Assembly (NCBI RefSeq): GCF_030116705.1
Contig: NZ_JAOTIK010000001.1
Location: 2,820,001 to 2,884,000 of the forward strand
Length of the DNA: 64,000 bases
Direction of reading: 5' to 3'
Source of the DNA: Streptomyces sp. ML-6
Lineage (GTDB): Bacteria > Actinomycetota > Actinomycetes > Streptomycetales > Streptomycetaceae
In this document: in pieces, positions 36,159 through 43,382 of the stretch
Layout of the letters: every line of letters starts with the position of its first letter
How positions within the stretch are numbered: position 1 is the stretch's first letter
Notes under the pieces: generated by a model
The model's database searches: none
What the model saw: the letters and a program-made list of their open reading frames with translations, nothing else
What the model was told of the DNA's origin: nothing
Made by a program: the position numbers and the translations under genes

Positions 36159-37169
36159 CTAGGAGCCGGGGGTGATGTTGCCCCACTCGTCCATCGTGGG
36201 GTGGATCTTCGAGGGTTCCTGGTCGTCGACGTCCGAACGCCTGGGTGTCTCCGGACCGGCGGGGCCGATGCGCATCATCCGCTCGATCCGGGCGATCTCG
36301 AAGCAACGCCCCCGTACGATCAGCTCGTTGGGCCGCCGACGCCGCATGAACGCGTCCGCCGCCCGCGCGTACACGGCGGCCTCCCGCTCGTCGAGCTGCT
36401 CGATCCGCGGCAGCATCGTCCGCAGATGGTCGACCAGTGCGCGCCGCGCGTCCTGCGGGGTGGGGAGCTGCTCCGACACCATCGACCAGGACTTCTCCTT
36501 GCGCTCCATCACCCGGAAGACGACCGGGAGCAGCACCAGGCCCGGGTGGGTCCGCAACGCCCGCTGCGAGTCCGCCAGCACGTCGGGCGGGAAGCGCTCC
36601 GAGGTGTACGCGACCGGCACCATCCCCATCCGGTCCAGCCCTTCCGTCAGCCCCCCCGCCGCCGCGTGGTCGATGACGAAGCCCTCGGTCGTCGAGGGCG
36701 TACGCGTCAGGACGTCCCAGCCCTCCGAGTCGACGTCCGTGGGCCTGGGCGGCTCCATGCGCCCCTCGCCGATCCGGGCGAACTCGTCGGCGCGCACGAC
36801 GCGGTAGCGCGTGTCACCGGCGGTCAGCTCGTTCACCGGCTCGGTCTCCAGCCGGGCCACCGCGTCCAGCAGGGAGCGCCGTTCGCGGGGATCCTTCACC
36901 TCGTCCCTGGCCCTGAACCAGAGATGGGAGTTCAGCTCGTCGCGGGCGTCCTGCGGATAGCCGGTGTCCAGCCCGGTCAGCATCCGCCACCGGGGCCGCT
37001 CGCCCCGGCGCTGCTCGGCGATGCCGAAAAGTGGCCCCCGGACCACGATCTTCGCGTACGTCCGGGACGCGGCGAGCGCGTCCGCCTCGGTGACCAGGGA
37101 CACCGGGTCGTCCCGGTGCTTCACATTGATGACGAGGTGGTCCGGCGGTGCCTGTCGGTGATCGTTCAT
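36159..37169 (-). CDS. DUF5954-like hypothetical protein
   Basis: 336 residues from ATG 37169 (MNDHRQAPPDHLVINVKHRD). Soluble, no membrane segment. It contains AKIVVRGPLFGIAEQRRGER and, near the end, ELIVRGRCFEIARIERMMRIGP, two similar (I/V)VRG-F-IA elements that suggest an internal repeat. I associate it with the Streptomyces DUF5954 family from memory, without certainty. Function unknown. It is divergent from the SMI1/KNR4-like gene with 106 bp between, and belongs to a lineage-specific stretch. Confidence 0.7.
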   Translation of the reverse strand: MNDHRQAPPDHLVINVKHRDDPVSLVTEADALAASRTYAKIVVRGPLFGIAEQRRGERPRWRMLTGLDTGYPQDARDELNSHLWFRARDEVKDPRERRSLLDAVARLETEPVNELTAGDTRYRVVRADEFARIGEGRMEPPRPTDVDSEGWDVLTRTPSTTEGFVIDHAAAGGLTEGLDRMGMVPVAYTSERFPPDVLADSQRALRTHPGLVLLPVVFRVMERKEKSWSMVSEQLPTPQDARRALVDHLRTMLPRIEQLDEREAAVYARAADAFMRRRRPNELIVRGRCFEIARIERMMRIGPAGPETPRRSDVDDQEPSKIHPTMDEWGNITPGS

Positions 37170-37275
37170 GCACCCAGTGTGCCGAGGTTGTGGGCGGCGG
37201 GTACGAGGAATACGGGAAGGAGGTACGGAACTCGCCGACGGAACCTTGTCAGTGGCGGCGCCTACAGTCGCACGC

Positions 37276-38025
37276 ATGACCAAGGAGTCACCGTCCTCGA
37301 ACCTCATGCTCGACCTCGACGCGCTCACCGCGGCCGTCGGCGAGCGGCCCGACAGGCAGGCGGCATGGCGTTTCATCCGCGCCTTCGCCCGCGACTGGAG
37401 CCAACGCCCCCTCACCGAAGCCGACGGCTGCGCCCCCGCCGAACTCGACGCGGCCCAGGTCCGGCTCGGCCTGCCCTTGCCGGCAGCACTGCGCGAGGCC
37501 TACCAACTGATCGGCAACCGCAAGGATTTGACGGACAACCAGGACTCACTTCTCGCCCCGCGCGATCTCCACCTGGACGAGGACCGGGGTGTGCTGGTCT
37601 TCCGGGTCGAGAACCAGGCCTGCGCCTACTGGGGCATACGCGTCACGGACCTCGGCCAGGACGACCCGCCGGTGGTGATGCGCGCCGACCTCGTCCGGCC
37701 CACCGCCGACGACTGGAAGGCGTGGCTGGACCGGGTCAGCGTCGCGTTCGTCGAGATCGCCCTGTCCGAGGCCCTGTGCGCGGACGACGACCTGTTCGGG
37801 TGGGTGACCTCCGACGGCGACACCGGCCTGCCCGAGGACATCACCACCACCTTCCGGCGCCTGCCGCTGCCGGAGTACCCGATCAGCCAACAACGGGGCT
37901 CGCGGTGGTACGCGCACGACGAGATCATCCTCCGCGACGACCACGGGACCGCGATGTTCCGCGCCCGCACGGAGGCGGCCTTCGACCGCTTCGACGAGGA
38001 AGGCGAGGAGGACGAGGAGGACTGA
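37276..38025 (+). CDS. SMI1/KNR4 (SUKH)-like protein
   Basis: 249 residues, MTKESPSSNLMLDLDALTAA. The pattern LTEADGCAPAELDAAQVRLGL-PLPAALREAYQLIGNRK is the SMI1/KNR4 fold opening (alpha helix, then PxxLReaY), followed by strands around LVFRVENQACAYWGIRV. The tail is very acidic (EEGEEDEED). SUKH proteins commonly act as immunity proteins to polymorphic toxins, but no toxin gene is adjacent, so that role is not supported here. A -10-like TACAGT (37263-37268) lies seven bases before the ATG with no ribosome binding site, suggesting a leaderless message. Confidence 0.78.
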   Translation: MTKESPSSNLMLDLDALTAAVGERPDRQAAWRFIRAFARDWSQRPLTEADGCAPAELDAAQVRLGLPLPAALREAYQLIGNRKDLTDNQDSLLAPRDLHLDEDRGVLVFRVENQACAYWGIRVTDLGQDDPPVVMRADLVRPTADDWKAWLDRVSVAFVEIALSEALCADDDLFGWVTSDGDTGLPEDITTTFRRLPLPEYPISQQRGSRWYAHDEIILRDDHGTAMFRARTEAAFDRFDEEGEEDEED

Positions 38026-38062
38026 CCGGGGCCGCCCCGGCGGGGCCGACGGCCGAGCGGCA

Positions 38063-38272
38063 TCAGCGCTCGGCGGCGTAGGAGACGAAGCCCGCCCAGG
38101 CACCAGGACCGAAGGCCAGACGAGGACCTTGGACGTCCTTGGAATCCCGAACGTGCACCGTACCGGGGGAAGCGGCGATCTCGACGCAGTCGCCTTCGTT
38201 GCCGTTGCTGCTGTAGCTGCTCTTGAACCAGACCAACTCGGAAACGTCCTGCACGGAAGTCCTGCGGATCAT
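38063..38272 (-). CDS. DUF397 family small protein (WhiJ-associated)
   Basis: 69 residues, MIRRTSVQDVSELVWFKSSY to YAAER. The LVWFKSSYSSNGNEGDCVEIA and VHVRDSKDVQGPRLAFGPGAW elements define DUF397, the small acidic partner found next to WhiJ-type regulators across Streptomyces. The start overlaps the stop of the XRE gene by ATGA, so the two are translationally coupled. Relatives antagonise or tune the DNA-binding partner; that role is inferred here. Confidence 0.92.
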   Translation of the reverse strand: MIRRTSVQDVSELVWFKSSYSSNGNEGDCVEIAASPGTVHVRDSKDVQGPRLAFGPGAWAGFVSYAAER

Positions 38273-39150
38273 GTCTCTCCCAGCATTCGCTCGATGAGGG
38301 CCAGGGTCTCTCGGGGCGTGAGAGCCTCGGCCCGGATGGTGCCATACCGCAGTTCGAGGATACGGAGCTGCCTCGGATCGGTCACCCGACGCCCGTTGAA
38401 CGCCCCGTGCGAACACCCAACCGCCGAACCATCCTTGAACTTCAACACACTGATGTCCCCATCCATGCCGGGATGCGCCTCACGACGTGTAGGCATCACC
38501 TGGAGAGTGACATTGCGCAACTGACCAATCTCCAACAGGCGTTCAAGCTGTCGCCGCCACTCCATTGTGCCCCCGATGGGCCGCCATAGCGACGACTCCT
38601 CCTGGACGAAACTCAGAGCAGGCGCGGGCGATCGCTCGAAGATCGACTGCCGCGCCATGCGCCCGGCCACCATCCGCTCCACTTCGTCCTGCGAGTACGG
38701 GGGCTGCCGGGCCTCGAACAGCGCCCGCGCGTGCCCCGGAGTCTGCAACAGCCCATGCAGACCGTGTCCCACGTAGGCGGCGATCTCGACCGCCTTCGCC
38801 TCCACTCCCGCCAGGTCCCGGATCTTCTTCGGGTACCGGACCTCCGCCACGTCCTGCTTCATCGCGGCGATCTTCCCGCCCGCGCCGAGCACCTCGTCCG
38901 CTTTGTCCAGCAGTTCCGGCCGGGGGATCCACCGCCCGCCTTCCACCTTGTAGACCTGGTCCTCCCCGTACCCGATCGCGGCCCCGAACTCGCCGGCCCG
39001 CAGCCCCGCGGCCTCCCGCCACGCCTTGAGCTGGCGGCCCACCGCCGCGACCACGGCCGCTCCCGACTCGTCGTCCGGGTCGACGTCCCAGCCCGGCTCG
39101 TCCGCCCCGCAGTCGCCGCGCTGCTCCGCACCTACTTCATCCACGCTCAT
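38269..39150 (-). CDS. XRE-family regulator with DUF5753 domain (WhiJ-like)
   Basis: 293 residues. Helix-turn-helix at about 36-85 (VGRQLKAWREAAGLRAGEFG, then YGEDQVYKVEGGRWIPRPEL). The DUF5753 ligand/partner-interaction domain follows to the C-terminus (YVGHGLHGLLQTPGHARALF, RMARQSIFERSPAPALSFVQ, MPTRREAHPGMDGDISVLKF). WhiJ-type proteins repress developmental genes, relieved by DUF397 partners. It is divergent from the ATPase gene; the shared 165-bp gap holds phased GGACA repeats and a GTACGG dyad that are candidate operators. Confidence 0.92.
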   Translation of the reverse strand: MSVDEVGAEQRGDCGADEPGWDVDPDDESGAAVVAAVGRQLKAWREAAGLRAGEFGAAIGYGEDQVYKVEGGRWIPRPELLDKADEVLGAGGKIAAMKQDVAEVRYPKKIRDLAGVEAKAVEIAAYVGHGLHGLLQTPGHARALFEARQPPYSQDEVERMVAGRMARQSIFERSPAPALSFVQEESSLWRPIGGTMEWRRQLERLLEIGQLRNVTLQVMPTRREAHPGMDGDISVLKFKDGSAVGCSHGAFNGRRVTDPRQLRILELRYGTIRAEALTPRETLALIERMLGET

Positions 39151-39315
39151 CCGTGCCCCACTTCCGATGCGTTTGCCGTTCCTGGCTCAACCCCCGGTGT
39201 CTCCCACACGTCACCCCGGACAGCCGGGACAGCACTGGACAAGTACGGGACAATCACCGTACGCAAGGGCCTTGTCACTGTTCACGCTACGCACGCCCCG
39301 GCCACGCTGAGCGAT
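39151..39315. promoter_or_regulatory. Candidate operator region of the WhiJ-type module
   Basis: Four GGACA pentamers in direct orientation at 39218, 39227, 39237 and 39248 (spacing 9, 10 and 11 bp, about one helical turn), and a perfect dyad GTACGG-N8-CCGTAC at 39243-39262 that overlaps the last one. The arrangement between divergent regulator and ATPase genes suggests an autoregulatory site. Confidence 0.55.
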
Positions 39316-39807
39316 GTGAACCAACACATCACCCGAACCGAACGTTCCGCTCCCACCCGACAGTTCACGGTGCTGCTCTCCCCCACCCGCCGGGGTGCCA
39401 GGCTCGCCCGCCTCCTGACCACGGCTCACCTGAGCGCCTGGGGGCTGCCCGTGGAGTCGGCCGCGCACATCGTCGCCGAGCTGGCTGCCAATGCCGCCGT
39501 CCACGGCCGCGTACCGGGCCGGGACTTCCGGCTCGGTCTGGCCGTCCACCGCGACGCACTCCTGCGGATCGAGGTGACCGACACCCGGGGCGAGCAGCTG
39601 CCCGCCGCGTCCGCCCCGTCCGCCGACGCGGAATCCGGGCGCGGGCTGCTGATCGTCGATGCGCTCGCCGACCGCTGGGGCACCGTCACCGGACCGGTGC
39701 CGCGCAAGACGGTCTGGGCCGAAATCGACCTCGTACCGCAACCGTTCCACCGGGTCGCGGAAACCCACGACCCGGTGAGCCGCGTCCCCGTGCTCCACGA
39801 CGCTTAA
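39316..39807 (+). CDS. RsbW-like ATP-binding protein (anti-sigma-factor type)
   Basis: 163 residues from GTG 39316 (VNQHITRTERSAPTRQFTVL). GHKL ATPase fold: N-box HIVAELAANAAVHG (Glu and Asn that bind Mg-ATP), G1-like VTDTRGEQL, and the G2 region ESGRGLLIVDALADRWG. It is the usual third component of XRE/DUF397 modules in Streptomyces and could be a serine kinase for a STAS or DUF397-linked partner, though no STAS gene is adjacent. It ends at a perfect AT-rich dyad, CTTAAA-GCT-TTTAAG (39803-39817), that overlaps the stop codon. Confidence 0.85.
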   Translation: MNQHITRTERSAPTRQFTVLLSPTRRGARLARLLTTAHLSAWGLPVESAAHIVAELAANAAVHGRVPGRDFRLGLAVHRDALLRIEVTDTRGEQLPAASAPSADAESGRGLLIVDALADRWGTVTGPVPRKTVWAEIDLVPQPFHRVAETHDPVSRVPVLHDA

Positions 39808-40011
39808 AGCTTTTAAGAACCTGGGGAAACAACCCTCCCCAGCCAAACCCCACCCTGTCACCCACTCAGGTGACATGGGGCAACTCAGCTGGATTTCGGG
39901 TGGGTTGATCGGTTTATGCTCGCCGCGACAACTCCAGACACGCGACGGCCCCCGACGAGATTCGCACTCTCAACCGGGGGCCTGACCACCGAGGAAGAAG
40001 AGAGCTTCCCG
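39808..40011 (+). promoter_or_regulatory. Upstream region of the proline-rich HTH gene with two dyads
   Basis: TGTCACC-N6-GGTGACA is a perfect 7-bp inverted repeat at 39856-39875, a plausible operator. Downstream, GGCCCCCG (39947-39954) pairs with CGGGGGCC (39975-39982) around a 20-base loop and would form a leader hairpin 29 bases before the ATG. TATGCT near 39915 could serve as a -10 element. Confidence 0.45.
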
Positions 40012-41010
40012 ATGGATACCCCGCAGATTACCGTGCCCCCGCACGCCCCGCCCCCCGTACCCGAAGACGCCACGCCGTCATCCGGCGTCGTCCACGTCAA
40101 CTCCCGTCATGTCTCGCGCTTCACCGTCATCGGCAACCACCTCACCCAGCACCGCCGCCTCTCCCTGACCGCGATCGGGCTCGCCGCCCACATCCAGTCA
40201 CTCCCCGCCGGGGCCAGGATCGGCATCAAGCACCTTGCCGAACGCTTCCCCGAGAGCGAGACCCGCATCGCCGCCGCCCTGCGCGAACTCGAAGCCCACG
40301 GCTACCTCCACCGCAGCCGCGTACGCCTCGCCGACGGCCGCATCGTCACCCGCACCACGTCGTACAACCAGCCCGGCACCGCTGCCCCAGCTCCCCACCG
40401 CCAGACCCCGGCCGCTCCCGAACCCCCCACACCACCACCGCCTCCACCGCCTCCACCGCCACGCACGACCCCTCCCGAGCCACCCCCCGCTCCGGCACCC
40501 GCGCCTCCCCCGGCACCCGCGCCACCACCGCAACCCGCCCCCGCACCCGCCCCCGCACCGGCCCCCACCCCACGCACCACACCACCACCGCCCCCACTCC
40601 CCCAGCCGCACCACCTCACCCCGGAACTGCTGCACAAGGCCACCACACTCCTGGCCGGCCTGCGCCGCCACGCACCCCAACTCGTCCTCTCCGAGCACGA
40701 CATCCGCACCCTCGCCCCCGGCCTGACCACCTGGCTCGAACGCAAGATCCACCCCGAAACCATCCGCCACACCCTCACCACCGACCTCCCCACCCCCCTC
40801 AAACACCCGGCCGGACTCCTGCGCCACCGGATCACGACGCTCCTCCCGCCACCCCTCCCGGCACCCCGGAACAACTCCCCCGCCGACCCCCACCACCCCC
40901 GCACCACCGTCGCCCCGCTCCAGAACTGCGACGGCTGCGACCGCGCCTTCCGCTCCCCCCACCCCGGCCACTGCCGCGACTGCCGCACCGAACAACTCCC
41001 GGCCGCCTGA
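40012..41010 (+). CDS. Helix-turn-helix protein with poly-proline linker and C-terminal zinc knuckle
   Basis: 332 residues from ATG 40012 with a GAGGAAGAAGAGA purine-rich site upstream. N-terminal winged-helix-like DNA-binding domain at about 30-120 (SRFTVIGNHLTQHRRLSLTA, IGIKHLAERFPESETRIAAA, LRELEAHGYLHRSRVRLADG). A ~75-residue Pro/Ala tract (about 136-200, with a run of ten or more prolines) follows, then an Arg/His/Thr-rich helical region and a C-terminal CxxC...CxxC zinc knuckle (CDGCDRAF and HCRDCRTEQ). Such proteins recur as accessory genes in Streptomyces; targets are unknown. It is 33 bp ahead of the Rpn-like gene, so probably one transcript. Confidence 0.78.
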   Translation: MDTPQITVPPHAPPPVPEDATPSSGVVHVNSRHVSRFTVIGNHLTQHRRLSLTAIGLAAHIQSLPAGARIGIKHLAERFPESETRIAAALRELEAHGYLHRSRVRLADGRIVTRTTSYNQPGTAAPAPHRQTPAAPEPPTPPPPPPPPPPRTTPPEPPPAPAPAPPPAPAPPPQPAPAPAPAPAPTPRTTPPPPPLPQPHHLTPELLHKATTLLAGLRRHAPQLVLSEHDIRTLAPGLTTWLERKIHPETIRHTLTTDLPTPLKHPAGLLRHRITTLLPPPLPAPRNNSPADPHHPRTTVAPLQNCDGCDRAFRSPHPGHCRDCRTEQLPAA

Positions 41011-41043
41011 CCGGAACATCACCCACAACCCGAACGGACCTGC

Positions 41044-41940
41044 ATGGTCAGCTCACCCCACGAGGCAATGCACAGCATCTTCCAGGAGTACCCCGGCCTC
41101 TTCTCCCGCGTCTCCGAAGTGCTCGGAGTCGACATCCCGCCACCGACCTCGGCCGTCGCCCTGCCCACCGACCTCACCGAGGCCCGCCCCGTCGAACGCC
41201 GGGTGGACACCCTCCTGCGCATCGAGACGGAGCGCGAGGGGGCCTTCCTCCTCGCCATCGAGGCCCAGGGCAAGAAGGACCCGCGCAAGTCCGCCAGCTG
41301 GCCGTACTACGTCAGCTATCTCCACAACAGATACGGGCTGCCCGTCCTGCTGCTGGTCGTCTGCCAGGACCACGCCACCGCCGAATGGGCCGCGCGCCCC
41401 GTCTCCATCGGGATCCGTCGATGGCAGACCCTCACCTTGAGCCCCCTCGTCGCCGGACCCCACAACATGCCCGTCATCACCGACGTGGCCGAGGCCCGCA
41501 AGGACCTCGCGCTCGCCACTCTGGCCGCCATCACACACGCCGACAATCCGGACGTCGGTGCCATACTGAAAACCCTGTCCGCCGCACTGCGGGACGCACC
41601 GGAAACCATCGCCAACCCCATCGTCGAACTCACCGCACAGGGCCTGGGCAACCGCTCGGCCGCACAACAGTGGAGGAACCTGGTGGCCGTGGACCTCTCT
41701 TTCTACAAGTCCTTCATGTCGGAAGAAATCCGGGCCGAAGGCCGAGCCGAAGGCCGGGCCGAAGGGCTGGTCAAAGGCCAGGCCGAAGGCCTCTTGCTGA
41801 TCCTCGAAGCGCGCGGCATCGCCGTCACCGACGAGATCCGCGAGAAGATCGGCAACTGCGACGACTCCCGGCTCCTGCTCCAGTGGCTCAACCGCGCCGC
41901 CACGGCCACCACCGCCGACGACGTCTTCACCGACAAGTGA
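41044..41940 (+). CDS. Rpn/PD-(D/E)XK nuclease-like protein
   Basis: 298 residues. A PD-(D/E)xK-type core sits at D55 in RRVDTLLRIE and E73-A-Q75-G-K77 in LLAIEAQGKKDPRKSASWPY, followed by YVSYLHNRYGLPVLLLVVCQ. This is the pattern of the Rpn recombination-promoting nuclease/transposase-like families abundant in Streptomyces. A (R)AEGRAEGL repeat tract (about 222-242), as in many Rpn proteins, precedes the C-terminal segment ILEARGIAVTDEIREKIGNC. ATG at 41044 follows the HTH gene closely. It could be a mobile-derived nuclease or part of a defence-like pair; nothing in the context decides. Confidence 0.75.
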   Translation: MVSSPHEAMHSIFQEYPGLFSRVSEVLGVDIPPPTSAVALPTDLTEARPVERRVDTLLRIETEREGAFLLAIEAQGKKDPRKSASWPYYVSYLHNRYGLPVLLLVVCQDHATAEWAARPVSIGIRRWQTLTLSPLVAGPHNMPVITDVAEARKDLALATLAAITHADNPDVGAILKTLSAALRDAPETIANPIVELTAQGLGNRSAAQQWRNLVAVDLSFYKSFMSEEIRAEGRAEGRAEGLVKGQAEGLLLILEARGIAVTDEIREKIGNCDDSRLLLQWLNRAATATTADDVFTDK

Positions 41941-41971
41941 TCCACTCAGCTCCCTGAGCCCATACACGCAC

Positions 41972-42006
41972 CCGGCCCCCGATGGACCATCGCCATCGGG
42001 GGCCGG
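41972..42006. terminator. Bidirectional terminator, Rpn-like / acyl-CoA dehydrogenase
   Basis: Perfect 14-bp stem (CCGGCCCCCGATGG with CCATCGGGGGCCGG) and 7-base loop between convergent genes. Confidence 0.85.
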
Positions 42007-42025
42007 ACGTTCGGGACAGAGGCCG

Positions 42026-43192
42026 TTACGGGAGGTTCCTCGCCATGACGATCCGCTGGACCTGGTTCGTGCCTTCGTAAATCTGGGTAATCTTGGCGTC
42101 GCGCATCATCCGCTCCACCGGGTAGTCCCGCGTGTAGCCGTAGCCGCCGAGGAGCTGGACCGCGTCCGTGGTGATCTCCATCGCGACGTCGGAGGCGAAG
42201 CACTTGGCCGCGGCGCCGAAGAAGGTGAGGTCGCCGTCGACGCGCTCGGACTTGGCGGCGGCCGAGTAGGTGAGCTGGCGGGCCGCCTCCAGCTTCATGG
42301 CCATGTCGGCGAGCATGAACTGGATGCCCTGGAAGTCGGCGATCGGCTTGCCGAACTGCTTGCGCTCCTGGACGTAGCCCTTGGCGTAGTCCAGGGCGCC
42401 CTGGGCGATGCCGAGGGCCTGGGCCGCGATGGTGATGCGGGTGTGGTCCAGGGTCTTCATCGCGGTGGCGAAGCCGGTGCCCTCCTCGCCGATCATGCGG
42501 TCGGCGGGGATGCGGACGTTGTCGAAGTAGACCTCGCGGGTCGGCGAGCCCTTGATGCCGAGCTTCTTCTCCGGGGCGCCGAAGGAGACGCCTTCGTCCG
42601 ACTTCTCGACGACGAACGCCGAGATGCCCTTGGAGCGCTTGGTCGGGTCGGTGACGGCCATGACCGTGTAGTACTCGGAGACGCCCGCGTTGGTGATCCA
42701 GCGCTTCACGCCGTTGAGCACCCAGAAGTCGCCGTCGCGCACGGCGCGGGTCTTCATGCCGGCCGCGTCGGAACCCGCGTCGGGCTCGGAGAGGCAGTAC
42801 GAGAACATGCCGTCGCCCTTGGCGAGCGGGCCCAGGTACTTCTTCTTCAGGTCCTCGGAGCCGGAGAGGATCACCGGGAGCGAGCCGAGCTTGTTCACGG
42901 CCGGGATCAGGGAGGAGGAGGCGCAGACCCGGGCCACCTCCTCGATCACGATGACCGTGGCGAGGGCGTCGGCGCCCGCGCCGCCGTACTGCTCCGGTAC
43001 GTGCACCGCGTGCAGGTCGGCGGCGGTCAGGGCGTCGAGCGCCTCCTGCGGGAAGCGCGCCTCCTCGTCGACCGCGGCCGCGTGCGGGGCGATCTTCGCC
43101 TCGGCGAGCGCGCGCACCGTCTCCCGGAGCATCTCGTGCTCCTCGGCCGGACGGTACAGGTCGAAATCGGTCGAACCCGCCAAGACGCTCAC
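42026..43192 (-). CDS. Acyl-CoA dehydrogenase (FadE25-like)
   Basis: 388 residues. FAD-dependent alpha,beta-dehydrogenation of acyl-CoA. Visible: YCLSEPDAGSDAAGMKTRAV (FAD/substrate region), WITNAGVSEYYTVMAVTD, RKQFGKPIADFQGIQFMLAD, LLGGYGYTRDYPVERMMRDA and the catalytic Glu (about residue 373) in IYEGTNQVQRIVMARNLP. Its orthologue keeps the same place between LCP and purE-purK in mycobacteria. GTG start at 43192 (VSVLAGSTDFDLYRP); GGGGA immediately precedes it, so a leaderless or slightly different start is possible. The upstream region has overlapping TAAC/GTTA dyads. Confidence 0.94.
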   Translation of the reverse strand: MSVLAGSTDFDLYRPAEEHEMLRETVRALAEAKIAPHAAAVDEEARFPQEALDALTAADLHAVHVPEQYGGAGADALATVIVIEEVARVCASSSLIPAVNKLGSLPVILSGSEDLKKKYLGPLAKGDGMFSYCLSEPDAGSDAAGMKTRAVRDGDFWVLNGVKRWITNAGVSEYYTVMAVTDPTKRSKGISAFVVEKSDEGVSFGAPEKKLGIKGSPTREVYFDNVRIPADRMIGEEGTGFATAMKTLDHTRITIAAQALGIAQGALDYAKGYVQERKQFGKPIADFQGIQFMLADMAMKLEAARQLTYSAAAKSERVDGDLTFFGAAAKCFASDVAMEITTDAVQLLGGYGYTRDYPVERMMRDAKITQIYEGTNQVQRIVMARNLP

Positions 43193-43382
43193 TCCCCAAA
43201 GACGCTAACTACCGTTAAGTAACCCAATTTTAGTTCCCGGCTCCCACGATGGCCTATGCCATGCGTGCGTGAGCTTCACGACAGGGGTGGGAGAAGTCGC
43301 GCAGCCGGTCGGAAACCGGGCCTCCAGGAGCACGACTATGCTCGTTCACCGCACGTCTGTCCGCATCTCCCAGGAGCGTTTC
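43193..43382. promoter_or_regulatory. Divergent promoter region with TAAC/GTTA dyads
   Basis: A low-GC patch at 43205-43235 holds TAAC-TACC-GTTA (43206-43217) overlapping GTTA-AG-TAAC (43214-43223), three alternating half-sites 14 to 31 bases upstream of the dehydrogenase start. The arrangement looks like a TetR-type operator for fatty-acid catabolism genes. Confidence 0.4.

Noticed and set aside
37276..38025. SMI1/KNR4-like protein as immunity to a polymorphic toxin
   Set aside because: No toxin-like gene, secretion marker or other immunity gene adjoins it.
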